From assembly GCA_035358815.1 (NCBI GenBank), contig DAOPQC010000015.1:1-49355 (forward strand): a stretch of DNA of 49,355 bases, in the 5' to 3' direction. This DNA is from Thermoanaerobaculales bacterium. GTDB taxonomy: Bacteria > Acidobacteriota > Thermoanaerobaculia > Thermoanaerobaculales > Sulfomarinibacteraceae. The position numbers and the translations under genes are program-made. The notes under the pieces are model-generated. The model was not told where the DNA came from and made no database searches. It worked only from the letters and a program-made list of their open reading frames with translations. Positions 34,548 through 42,640 of the stretch are shown here, piece after piece (position 1 is the first letter of the stretch; every line of letters begins with the position of its first letter).

Positions 34548-35072
34548 ATGGCGGTTCGACCGATCCTGTGCTACGGCGACGCCAGGCTCGAGGCGGCCAA
34601 CAAGCCGGTCACCGACTTCGGCCCCGGCCTCGCGGCGCTGATCCAGGACCTCTTCGAGACCGGCTGGAAGGCACCGGGCCTCGGCGTGGCGGCCCCGCAG
34701 ATCGGGGTCAACCTCAGGCTCGCCACCATCGACCTCTCGGTCGGTTCCGACGAGGCCGCCCGGATCGTCCTCGCCAACCCGGAGATCGTCTCCACCGAGG
34801 GCACGGTGAGCCTCGAGGAAGGCTGCCTGTCGTTCCCGGACCTGTTCACCACCATCGAGCGGCCGCGCCGTCTGCGGGTCCGGGCCCAGGACGAGCACGG
34901 CGCCTGGCGCACGATCGCCGCCGACGGCCTGCTCGCCCAGGCGATCTGCCACGAGGTCGACCACCTCGACGGGGTGCTGCTGGTCGACCACCTGCGGGGC
35001 CTGAAGAGACAGGTCTTCCTGCGCCGCGTCGCCCGGGCCCGCAAGCTCGGCGTGTGGCCAGGGACCGCGTAG
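34548..35072 (+). CDS. def: Peptide deformylase
   Basis: The ATG (34548) follows GGAG and gives 174 residues. All three family motifs are present: GLGVAAPQIG (44-53), EEGCLSFP with metal ligand Cys93, and HEVDHLDG with His135, Glu136 and His139. It removes the formyl group from nascent proteins. The start MAVRPILCYGDARLE is standard. fmt, the usual partner, is not adjacent. The gene ends 21 bases before hexamer-array element copy 4. Confidence 0.94.
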   Translation: MAVRPILCYGDARLEAANKPVTDFGPGLAALIQDLFETGWKAPGLGVAAPQIGVNLRLATIDLSVGSDEAARIVLANPEIVSTEGTVSLEEGCLSFPDLFTTIERPRRLRVRAQDEHGAWRTIAADGLLAQAICHEVDHLDGVLLVDHLRGLKRQVFLRRVARARKLGVWPGTA

Positions 35073-35093
35073 GTGACGGGCGAACTCCTCCCA

Positions 35094-35338
35094 CTCGTTC
35101 CCGCTCCCGTGCCCGTTCCCGTTCCCGGGCTCACCCGACCGCGCGTCCGCCTGACGATCCCGCAGCTCGCCGCTCGCGTCACGGCCACTTGCGACGGCGA
35201 AGCCCGCAGTGCAAAGCCGGGTCTACTTCAGCGTCATTTCGGGAACGGGTGCGGGAACGGGTACGGGAACGGAGACGGAAGCGGAAGCCGGAGGCCGGAG
35301 ATTCTCCGCGTCGGGAACGGGGACGGGAACGGGAACGT
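35094..35338. repeat. Hexamer-array intergenic element, copy 4 (both arms)
   Basis: A CCCGTT-type array (35094-35128) and, after about 110 bases, a longer AACGGG-type array in two blocks (35239-35287 and 35312-35337). It fills the gap between convergent def and dnaJ. I see no header of the GGATCTAGG type. Confidence 0.7.
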
Positions 35339-35353
35339 AAGAAACGGATCGCG

Positions 35354-36370
35354 TCAGAGGTTCTTGGGAGTCTTCTCCCTAGGGTTGCCCTGGTAGAGGT
35401 CGGCGACCCGGCGCGCCGCCTCCTCTCCGGCCGGCGAGACGACCTTCGGCACCACGATCTCGACCGTGTAGAGGTGGTCCCCGTAGGCGCGGGTCTTCTT
35501 GTTGCGCACGCCCTTGCCCCGCAGTCGGAAGACGCGGCCGGAGTCGGTCCCGGGCGGCACCTTGGCGCGCACCGGTCCGTGGATCGTCCCGACCTCGATC
35601 TCGGCACCGCGGTAGGCCTCGGGGAAGGTGATCGGGACGGTGGTCAGGATGTTGTCGCCGTCGCGCCTGAAGTACGGGTGCGGCCGGACGCTGACGCGAA
35701 CGAAGAGGTCGCCCGCGGCTCCCCCGCCCCCGCCCTCGGACCCCTTGCCGGGCACCCGCACCCGGTTGCCGTCGGCGATCCCCTCCGGGATCTTGACCCG
35801 CAGCCGCTCGGTCGAGACGACAGTGCCCGAGCCGCGGCAGGTCGGGCAGGAGCGGCCTCGAACGCTGCCCGTTCCGCCGCACTCGGCGCACTGGAGCTGG
35901 CGCTGGGCCGGGAGCGTCACCGTGGTGCCGCGGACCGCGTCGACGAAGTCGATCTCGACCACCGCCTCGTAGTCGCGGCCCCTGCGGGCCTGCCGGCGGC
36001 GCCGGGTCCCGCCGCCGAAGAACTCCCCGAACAGGTCGCCGACATCCCCCATCCCTCCGAGGTCGCCGAGGTCGATCCGGTAGCCGCCGAGGTCCTGCCA
36101 CTCGGTTCGTCCCCGGGCCCGGCGGAACGGGTCGAAGCCGGCTTCGGGAATGCTGTCGACCGTGCCGTAGGTGTCGTACTGGCGCCGCTTGTCGGCGTCC
36201 GACAGGACGGCGTACGCCTCCTGGATCTCCTTGAACTTCGCCTCCGCCTCCGGGCTGTCGGGGTTGACGTCCGGGTGGTAGCGGCGGGCCAGCCGCCGGT
36301 AGGCCTTCTTGATCTCGGCGGCGTCGGCGGTGCGGGACACGCCGAGCGCCTCGTAGTAGTCACCAGCCAC
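35354..36370 (-). CDS. DnaJ-family chaperone with half zinc finger
   Basis: The GTG (36368-36370) has GGAGG six bases upstream and gives 338 residues. The J domain has HPD at 32-34, followed by a Gly-rich linker (GDLGGMGDVGDLFGEFFGGG) and the two substrate-binding beta domains (VKIPEGIADGNRVRVPGKGS; TVPITFPEAYRGAEIEVGTI). The zinc region carries only two CxxCxGxG motifs (CAECGGTG and CPTCRGSG) instead of the four in canonical DnaJ. It is thus intermediate between DnaJ and CbpA. It would deliver clients to DnaK. It stands alone, with a good promoter at 36429-36457. Confidence 0.88.
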   Translation of the reverse strand: MAGDYYEALGVSRTADAAEIKKAYRRLARRYHPDVNPDSPEAEAKFKEIQEAYAVLSDADKRRQYDTYGTVDSIPEAGFDPFRRARGRTEWQDLGGYRIDLGDLGGMGDVGDLFGEFFGGGTRRRRQARRGRDYEAVVEIDFVDAVRGTTVTLPAQRQLQCAECGGTGSVRGRSCPTCRGSGTVVSTERLRVKIPEGIADGNRVRVPGKGSEGGGGGAAGDLFVRVSVRPHPYFRRDGDNILTTVPITFPEAYRGAEIEVGTIHGPVRAKVPPGTDSGRVFRLRGKGVRNKKTRAYGDHLYTVEIVVPKVVSPAGEEAARRVADLYQGNPREKTPKNL

Positions 36371-36428
36371 TCTCACCCTCCAGGACGCGGGTGCGGCCGC
36401 CTGCTCGGCGCCGCGCCCGTTATCAACA

Positions 36429-36457
36429 AATATGAGCGCACCTTTGTAAAATTTCAA
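36429..36457 (-). promoter_or_regulatory. Promoter of the dnaJ-like gene
   Basis: On the minus strand: TTGAAA (36452-36457), 17-bp spacer, CATATT (36429-36434), in an unusually AT-rich patch about 60 bases upstream of the GTG start. The pattern is sigma-70-like rather than a heat-shock-type promoter. Confidence 0.55.
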
Positions 36458-36486
36458 CCGAATTCGAAGCCGCTCGCGGCCGCCGC

Positions 36487-36492
36487 TACAAT
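36487..36492 (+). promoter_or_regulatory. -10 box implying a leaderless transcript of the kinase-exosortase operon
   Basis: TACAAT ends 6 bases before the GTG at 36499, the same spacing as at 32238-32250. No convincing -35 was found. Confidence 0.35.
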
Positions 36493-36498
36493 GGCGAG

Positions 36499-39072
36499 GT
36501 GGCCCTGCAGAGCCTGCCCGCCGCGCCGCCCGCGCTCGTGGTCGCGCTGGTGACGCCGCGCACCGCCGCCGCCAAGATCGTGCTGGCGCTGGCGGTCGCG
36601 GCGGTGGTCAACATGTGGGCGGTGGTCCCCGGCGCCGAGGGCTGGGCCCGCGGAGCGCTCGCGCGCACCGTCGGCCATCCGGCGGCGCGCTATGCCGGCA
36701 ACGGGCTCGCCGCGGCGCTCGCAATCTGGGGACTGGCCGGGCTGCTCGGATCGGCGAGCCGGCGCCAGCGGATGGCCCGCGCGGCGGAGCGCCGGCACGA
36801 CTACCTCGGCGCGGCCGAGCTCTACCTGGAGGACGGCAGCCCGAGGCGGGCGCTCGACCTGTTCCAGAAGGCGCGGGCGTGGCGGCGCGCGGCGGACCTC
36901 GCGGCCGAGCTCGGGCTCGAGGCCGACGCGGCGTCGTTGCTGCGCCGGTCCGGGGGACGAGATCTGGCCGAGGCAGCCCGCCGCTATCGCGCGCTCGGCG
37001 ACCGCGAGTCGGCGATCCGCTGCGACGGCGACCTGGCGGAGTGGCTGGCCCGCAACGGGCACGTCGCCGAGGCGATCGAGTCGTGGCTGCGCGCCGGCGA
37101 GGCGCAGCGCGCCCTGCGGACGGCGCGGCTGGCGCTCGACGAAGGTCGATTGCGCCCCAGCGACTCCGCCTTTGCCGCGGCCAGGCGGGCCGCCCAGGAC
37201 ACCCACGATCACCAGACCCTCGCGCGCCTGTTCGAGGCCGAGGGGGCGTGGCGCCGGGCCGCGCTGGCCTGGCGTGAGGCCGGCGACAACGCGCGCGCCG
37301 CCGCCAACTTCCGCCGCGCCGGGCGGCTCGACGAGGCGGCCGACGCGGAGGGCGCCGCCGGCCGGCCCAAGGAAGCTGCCCAGCTGCGGATGCGCCAGCT
37401 GCGCGAGCTGCAGGACCAGCTGCGGCTGTCGCGCGCCAGGGGCGACGACCAGTCGCCGGAGGGCGAGCGGCTGCGACGCCAGATCCGCTCCGAGACCGAG
37501 AGCCTGATCACGCACCTCGGCGGCCTCGGCATGGAGCGCGAGATGATCGAGGTGCTGCGCTCCGCCGGCCGCATCGAGGAGGCGGTCGAGCGGCTGGCCG
37601 CCGACGGCCAGGTGGCGGCGGCCGCCGAGCTCGCGCGCGAGTCCGAGCGCTGGGACCTCGCGGCGCGCATGCTCGAGCGGCTGTCGCGCTGGGGCGAGGC
37701 CAGCGACATGTACGAGCTCGCCGGCAACATCGAGCGGGCCGGCGAGTGCGCCGAGCGGGCCGGCGAGGATGCCAGGGCGCTCCAGCTGTACCGCAGCATC
37801 GGCCGGCCTGACCGGGCGGCGCACTGCCTGGCACGGCTGGGAAGCCTCCAGGACGCCCTGAGCGAGCTCCACGGCGAGGGGCGGCTCGACGACGCCTGCG
37901 CGATCCTCCGCAGCTACCCCGGCCCGGTCCCCGACATCCCGGAGATCATCATCGACATGGCGGACTGGGCGGCCGGCCGAGGCTCGCTCGCACAGGCCAT
38001 CGCCTGCCTGCAGCGGGCGGTGATCGGCGTCGCGTTGCAGCCGTCGCGGCTCGCGCCCGCCGTCGCGCTCGCGCGGCGGCTGCACGAGGACGGCGCGCAC
38101 GACGCGGCGCTGGAGCAGCTCGAGCGGGTGCTCGCCTACGACTACTCCCACCAGCCGGCGCGCCAGCTCCGCGCCGTCATCGAGGCCGCCAAGGCCAGCG
38201 CCGAGCTTGCCAGCACGCTGCCGGCAGGTGACGATCCGTTGTACGAGGCCAGCCGTCCCAGCCCCGCCCAGCAGCGCTACGAGATCCTCACCGAGCTCGG
38301 GCGGGGTGGGATGGGCGTCGTCTACCGGGCCCGCGACACCCGCCTCGACCGCGACGTCGCCATCAAGGTCCTGCGCACGACCTCGCCCGAGGAGGCGGCG
38401 CGACTCGAGCAGGAGGCCAAGGCCGCGGCGACGCTCAACCACCCCGGCATCGTCACCATCTACGACTTCGAGGCCGGGTTCGACGGCTACTTCATCACCA
38501 TGGAGTACGTGCCCGGCGAGGCGCTCGACTCGGTGGCGCGGGCGCAGCCCGAGCGCATCCGCGGCCACCTGATCCCGATCCTGGTCCGGCTGGCCGACGC
38601 CGTCGCCTATGCCCACCGCCACCACGTCGTCCACCGCGACCTCAAGCCCGGCAACATTCTCCTCACTCCGAGCCAGGAGGTGAAGATCCTCGACTTCGGG
38701 ATCGCGGCCCGGCTCGACACCGGCGCCACGGCGGGCCCGGCGGTGTGCGGCACGCCGTACTACATGGCCCCCGAGCAGATCCGCGGGCAGGACACGACGC
38801 CGGCGACCGACATCTACTCCCTCGGCGCCACCTGCTTCCACCTGGCGACCGGCCGTCCGCCGTTCCACGAGGGCAACGTCATCGAGGCCCAGCTCAGAGA
38901 CCAGCCGCCCGACCCCGACGCGCTGGTGCGCGACCTCCCGGCGGGTCTCGGGCCGATCATCCTGCGCTGCCTCGAGAAGGACCCGGCGCGGCGCTTCCGC
39001 TCGGCCGAGGAGCTGCGTGAGGCGCTGATCGGGATCAGCCAGCAAGCACCGCCCGGGGGTCATGCCACGTGA
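36499..39072 (+). CDS. Membrane TPR-like protein with C-terminal Ser/Thr kinase domain
   Basis: The GTG start gives 857 residues. Two membrane helices (about 24-43 and 67-85) are followed by a long alpha-helical TPR/SEL1-like superhelix (about 92-580) with repeats such as RAAELAAELGLEA-like, HVAEAIESWLRAGEAQRAL and NIERAGECAERAGEDARALQ. A complete Hanks kinase domain ends the protein (about 592-850): LGRGGMGVVYRARD, VAIKVL (Lys about 623), HRDLKPGN, DFG (about 732) and YYMAPEQ. The order, TPR first and kinase last, is the reverse of the usual kinase-TPR layout and of the protein at 12264. Its stop overlaps the exosortase start (GTGA), so it is translationally coupled to that gene and may control export or surface processing. 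Confidence 0.87.
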   Translation: MALQSLPAAPPALVVALVTPRTAAAKIVLALAVAAVVNMWAVVPGAEGWARGALARTVGHPAARYAGNGLAAALAIWGLAGLLGSASRRQRMARAAERRHDYLGAAELYLEDGSPRRALDLFQKARAWRRAADLAAELGLEADAASLLRRSGGRDLAEAARRYRALGDRESAIRCDGDLAEWLARNGHVAEAIESWLRAGEAQRALRTARLALDEGRLRPSDSAFAAARRAAQDTHDHQTLARLFEAEGAWRRAALAWREAGDNARAAANFRRAGRLDEAADAEGAAGRPKEAAQLRMRQLRELQDQLRLSRARGDDQSPEGERLRRQIRSETESLITHLGGLGMEREMIEVLRSAGRIEEAVERLAADGQVAAAAELARESERWDLAARMLERLSRWGEASDMYELAGNIERAGECAERAGEDARALQLYRSIGRPDRAAHCLARLGSLQDALSELHGEGRLDDACAILRSYPGPVPDIPEIIIDMADWAAGRGSLAQAIACLQRAVIGVALQPSRLAPAVALARRLHEDGAHDAALEQLERVLAYDYSHQPARQLRAVIEAAKASAELASTLPAGDDPLYEASRPSPAQQRYEILTELGRGGMGVVYRARDTRLDRDVAIKVLRTTSPEEAARLEQEAKAAATLNHPGIVTIYDFEAGFDGYFITMEYVPGEALDSVARAQPERIRGHLIPILVRLADAVAYAHRHHVVHRDLKPGNILLTPSQEVKILDFGIAARLDTGATAGPAVCGTPYYMAPEQIRGQDTTPATDIYSLGATCFHLATGRPPFHEGNVIEAQLRDQPPDPDALVRDLPAGLGPIILRCLEKDPARRFRSAEELREALIGISQQAPPGGHAT

Positions 39073-39590
39073 CCAGCGTGCGCGCCCTGTGGCGGCGGCC
39101 CGACGTCCGCTTCCTGGTGCTGTTCCTCGGCATCCTCCTGGTGGCGTTCACGACGATTGCCTTCCAGAAGGTGAACGACGCGGTGGTGAACCCTTACACC
39201 GGGTTCGTGGCCCGGCTGTCGGGCGCGGTGCTCGGGCTGATCGGCGAGGACATCACCGTGACCGGCTGCGAGCTGCGGTCGCCCCGGTTCGCGGTCACCA
39301 TCTACAACGGCTGCAACGGGCTGATCACCAGCCTGATCTTCGTCTCCGGGGTCCTCGCCTTCCCCGCGTCGTGGCGGGCCAAGGCGGTCGGCGTGATCGC
39401 CGGCCTGCTCGCGATCCAGGCGCTCAACCTGGTCCGGATCGTCTCCCTGTACTACATCGGCGTCTTCCTGCCGGACTACTTCGACGAGTCCCATATCCTG
39501 ATCGGGCAGTCGCTGGTCATCCTCGCGGGAGTCGGCCTCTGGATCGTGTGGGCGAGATCGGCCGCCGCCGCGAGCAGGGCCGCCCGGTGA
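39069..39590 (+). CDS. xrtH: Exosortase, XrtH-like
   Basis: The 173-residue multi-helix inner-membrane protein has the exosortase/archaeosortase catalytic triad: Cys82 in YNGCNGL, Arg123 in LNLVRIVSLYYIG and His142 in ESHILIGQS. Short length, the NGCNGL context and the partner gene fit exosortase H, which in other bacteria processes IPTLxxWG-CTERM proteins (from memory). No protein in this window ends with that signal, so substrates must be elsewhere. It overlaps the kinase gene upstream and the partner gene downstream, each by a GTGA start/stop, so the three are a tight operon. Confidence 0.85.
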   Translation: MTSVRALWRRPDVRFLVLFLGILLVAFTTIAFQKVNDAVVNPYTGFVARLSGAVLGLIGEDITVTGCELRSPRFAVTIYNGCNGLITSLIFVSGVLAFPASWRAKAVGVIAGLLAIQALNLVRIVSLYYIGVFLPDYFDESHILIGQSLVILAGVGLWIVWARSAAAASRAAR

Positions 39591-40219
39591 CGGCGCGAGC
39601 CGACCCCGCCGACCACCGTCGATTCGTGCGCAGGTTGGCGATCGCGGCGGTGATCGCGCTGGTGGTGTGGGTCTTGATCCGGCCGGCGATCGACGGAGCG
39701 GTGACCTCCTTCGCGCAGCTGCTGATCCGGGCCTACGAGCACCCCAAGGTGACCCGCCTGGTCGTTGTCGACCACCGCGCCGAGGTCCGGCGTGCCGACC
39801 TGCGCAGCGACTCGGCCCTGCCGACCATCGCCCTCACCGAGATTCACTTCAACACCATCGTCCTGCTCGCCCTCTATCTTGCCCTGCACCGGCCGTGGTC
39901 GAGAAAGCAGATCGAGCGGCTGGTGATGGGCTGGTCGACGCTCTACCTGAGCCAGACCCTGAACCTGCTGCTCCACGTCAAGTTCCTCTACGCCTCGGCG
40001 TACGGCGCGTGGAGCCTGCAGCACTACTCCACGGTGGCGCGCAACGTCTACGGCTTCCTGCAGTACGCCACCGACCTGCCCGCACGGTTCGCGCTGCCGT
40101 TCGCGATCTGGCTCGGCTTCAACTGGGACCAGGTGATGCCGATCGTCGGGCTGATGGCGGAACCCCCGCGCGACGCCAGGGGCCGGACCGGAAAGCCCCA
40201 CCGCGGACGCACGAAATAG
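39587..40219 (+). CDS. Exosortase-associated membrane protein
   Basis: The GTG start overlaps the exosortase stop (GTGA) and gives 210 residues. One N-terminal membrane helix (AIAAVIALVVWVLIRPAI) and several further hydrophobic segments (EIHFNTIVLLALYLALHR, LVMGWSTLYLSQTLNLLLHV, RFALPFAIWLGFNWDQVM) are visible, with a periplasmic loop between the first two. It matches my memory of the 'exosortase H-associated membrane protein' family that pairs with XrtH. The function is unknown; a role in substrate presentation or exosortase assembly is inferred from the pairing. The C-terminal tail is short and basic. Confidence 0.75.
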   Translation: MTARADPADHRRFVRRLAIAAVIALVVWVLIRPAIDGAVTSFAQLLIRAYEHPKVTRLVVVDHRAEVRRADLRSDSALPTIALTEIHFNTIVLLALYLALHRPWSRKQIERLVMGWSTLYLSQTLNLLLHVKFLYASAYGAWSLQHYSTVARNVYGFLQYATDLPARFALPFAIWLGFNWDQVMPIVGLMAEPPRDARGRTGKPHRGRTK

Positions 40220-40329
40220 TCGACCAGCGCAGCGAGCTCCGGAACCGCCCCGTTGGGCGAAGTGGGTTGGCACCCAGGAGAGCGACCTCTGCTGCGAGGG
40301 AAGGGAGGCGCACGAAGTCGGGGATGAAG

Positions 40330-40362
40330 AGCGCCGATCGTCGATCGGTGTTCCCCAATCGC
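40330..40362 (+). terminator. Hairpin downstream of the exosortase operon
   Basis: CCGATCG/CGATCGG (40334-40340/40342-40348) is a near-perfect palindrome, flanked by GGGGA and TTCCCC that can extend the stem. It lies about 115 bases beyond the stop codon of the exosortase partner gene. There is no T-run. Confidence 0.35.
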
Positions 40363-40406
40363 CCGCCGCTCGCCCATCCCGGGTTCTTTGTCAACTCAAC
40401 ACAAGA

Positions 40407-40488
40407 AGGAGTTCGTGCCGAAGTGGCCGTCAGCGTGCACATCCGGTCCACCTCGACCGCTGGGAAGGCCAATTCGGTACGAACTCCT
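40407..40488. repeat. 82-nt nested inverted repeat abutting the FHA-regulator stop codon
   Basis: 16-bp outer arms with one mismatch (AGGAGTTCGTGCCGAA at 40407-40422; TTCGGTACGAACTCCT at 40473-40488) enclose inner GGCC/GGCC and CAGCG/CGCTG pairings. It starts inside the TAG stop (40487-40489) of the minus-strand FHA gene and lies between two convergent units. Its length equals that of the element at 32038-32119. Confidence 0.75.
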
Positions 40489-42328
40489 ACCGGCTGCGGC
40501 GCAGGTGGCGGTAGTCCGGCAGCCCGTACTCCTTGATCTTGGCGATCAGCGCGCCCCGGGACAGGTTGAGCATGCGCGCCGCCTTGCTCTGGTTGCCGAG
40601 GGTCCGCCGCAGCACGCGGTCGATGATCATCCGCTCCACTCCCGGCACGACCAGCTTGAGGTCGTCCTGGACCACCAGGGCGGCGATGCTCGGCTCGTCC
40701 GCGACCTGCCCGCCGGGCTCGGCGCGGAAGAACACCGTCGCCGGCACCGTGCCGCGCACCATCTCGCCCTCCGGTGTCGCTGACACGAGGCGGCGGAGCT
40801 CTCCGAGAAGCTCCGTCATCTCGCCCTCGAAGGGATGGTTGAGCAGCGAGTTCAACGTCTCCAGCTCGATGCCCCGGATCTCCTTGTCCTGCTCGGCGCC
40901 CACCGCCTCCAGTAGCCGCACCACCAGCAGCGGCAGGTCCTCCCGGCGTTGGTTGAGCGCCGGAATGCGCATGATGTGCCGCTGGAAGAGGTTGTAGAGC
41001 GTCGAGTCAAGGACGCCGTCGTTGACGAGCGCCATGCAGTCCGGCTCCGTGGTCGCGATCCACCGCACGGCCGGCCCGTAACCGGTCTCGACGTCGTGCG
41101 ACATCGCCGCCGCCAGCTCGCGCTGGGTCCCGGGCGCCAGCAGATGAATGTCGCGGATCACGACCAGCGAGCCCTTTGCGCGGTCGGCGAGGGTGGCGCC
41201 GCCGCCGCCCTCCGACGGGGGGCCGAAGAGGTCGAGCCGGAAGGCGTCGTCCTCGCCCTTCTTGACCTGGATCGCCTGCAGCGGCAGCGCGCCGGTGGGA
41301 TGGATGGAGGCGATCAGGGTCGCCACCGCCGTTCGCCCCGAGCCGGGGCGGCCGCAGAGCAGGACCGGGAACGTGGATCGCGCTGCCTGGATCACCGACT
41401 CTCGCAGCACCCGGACCGCCGGCGAGGTCCCGGGCAGGTGGTCCTCGACCGTCTTCCTGGTGGCGTCCTCCCACGCCCCGTAGAGCGAGCTCGACGCCTC
41501 CACCCGCTCCCAGTGGACCGCCAGCATCCGAGCGAGCTCGGCGAGCAGGACCTGGTCGTTCTCGAGGTCCTGGTCCAGGGACTCCACGATCAGGTAGGCC
41601 TGCGACTCGAGAGCGCTGCGCGACACCGGGTAGATCACGAGCTGGCGGCCGCCGAGCCGCAGCACCGCGTAGCGGCCGCTCGCTGCGAGCTCTTCGAAGG
41701 TGCGCGCCGGCAGCCTCGGGACCTCCCCGGTCCACTGCGAGACGATCGGCTGGAACCGGCCGTCCTCGTCGAGCCACGCCAGCATGGCCTGCCGGCCTTC
41801 GAAGAAGTTGCCGAGGAAGGTGCGCAGCGAGGGCACCAGGTCGGACCGGACACCGGCGCGGAAGATCTCGACCATGTGCTGGCGCGCCTCGGCCAGCCGG
41901 TTCGGCTCGGAGTAGAGAACGACCTCGGACCGGGCGCGGGACGGCCGCGCCGGTTCCGGCGCTGAGGCACCGGCAGCGTCGGCGGAACCGGCGGCATCAT
42001 CCGGGCGCTCGTCGCCGACCAGCTCGATCTCCGGCTCCTCCTCGCCGACGCCCTTGAAGATGAGGGTGGCGGTCCCGATCCTGATCCGGTCGCCGACCCG
42101 GAGCACGCCGCGCGAGCGGCGCTCGCCGTTGAGCACGACGACCTGCCGCGGCTGCGCCAGGAAGGTGAAGACGCTGTCGTTGCGCTGGATCACGAGGTGG
42201 CGCGGCGCGACCCCGGGCGACCTGAGGACGACGTCGTTCTGGCTCGAGGCGCCGATCGAGATCACCTGCTTCGCGAGCTGGTAGGTCAGCTCCGAGCCGC
42301 CGTTGCCTTCGATCGCGAGTGTCACCAT
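40487..42328 (-). CDS. FHA-domain regulator with degenerate sigma-54-activator-like AAA+ domain and Fis-type HTH
   Basis: The 613-residue cytosolic protein has a forkhead-associated domain at about 1-95 (ISIGASSQNDVVLRSPGVAP, RHLVIQ), an Asp/Ala/Pro-rich linker, a GAF-like region at about 160-280, an AAA+ domain at about 300-515 and a Fis-type helix-turn-helix at about 565-605 (NQSKAARMLNLSRGALIAKI). The AAA+ part is decayed relative to sigma-54 activators. Walker A is GRPGSGRT instead of GESGTGKE. The GAFTGA loop is absent, replaced by a Gly-rich stretch after DLFGPP. Walker B reads VVIRDIH instead of LFLDEI. It probably binds DNA and phosphothreonine partners without driving sigma-54. A kinase gene lies close by (36499). 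Confidence 0.82.
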   Translation of the reverse strand: MVTLAIEGNGGSELTYQLAKQVISIGASSQNDVVLRSPGVAPRHLVIQRNDSVFTFLAQPRQVVVLNGERRSRGVLRVGDRIRIGTATLIFKGVGEEEPEIELVGDERPDDAAGSADAAGASAPEPARPSRARSEVVLYSEPNRLAEARQHMVEIFRAGVRSDLVPSLRTFLGNFFEGRQAMLAWLDEDGRFQPIVSQWTGEVPRLPARTFEELAASGRYAVLRLGGRQLVIYPVSRSALESQAYLIVESLDQDLENDQVLLAELARMLAVHWERVEASSSLYGAWEDATRKTVEDHLPGTSPAVRVLRESVIQAARSTFPVLLCGRPGSGRTAVATLIASIHPTGALPLQAIQVKKGEDDAFRLDLFGPPSEGGGGATLADRAKGSLVVIRDIHLLAPGTQRELAAAMSHDVETGYGPAVRWIATTEPDCMALVNDGVLDSTLYNLFQRHIMRIPALNQRREDLPLLVVRLLEAVGAEQDKEIRGIELETLNSLLNHPFEGEMTELLGELRRLVSATPEGEMVRGTVPATVFFRAEPGGQVADEPSIAALVVQDDLKLVVPGVERMIIDRVLRRTLGNQSKAARMLNLSRGALIAKIKEYGLPDYRHLRRSR

Positions 42329-42499
42329 TTGAACACCCCCTGACCGGCGCAGTTGGTCACTCCTGCCACACCGATCGGCGTGCGAGTGGTCTCGAACCCG
42401 TCAACTGCTTCCGATCGGACACCACCGGTCGTGCGTCCCACAGATGGTCCGCGCACGTCGCGCCTCCGAAGCCACTGGGATAGAACGCACCAGGACAAC

Positions 42500-42528
42500 A
42501 GGATATCCGGATGGAAGCAGCCTGTCAA
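42500..42528 (-). promoter_or_regulatory. Promoter of the FHA regulator gene
   Basis: On the minus strand: perfect TTGACA (42523-42528), 17-bp spacer, TATCCT (42500-42505). Confidence 0.65.
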
Positions 42529-42640
42529 CGGATCGAACAGCAGTGCTCACAACTGGTTCCAACACGTCCGCCCCGGCGCCACTTCCCCGTCCGCGCCCGG
42601 GAGGCGAGGCGAGTACGAGAAGAGCGCGCCGTGCGGGCGT

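Noticed and set aside
35094..35338. CRISPR-like array
   Set aside because: The units are 6 bases long and adjoining, without spacers of constant length, and no cas genes are present.
40407..40488. Integron attC site
   Set aside because: The 82-nt length and palindromic shape are suggestive, but the GTTRRRY/RYYYAAC core sites are missing and there is no integrase or cassette array.
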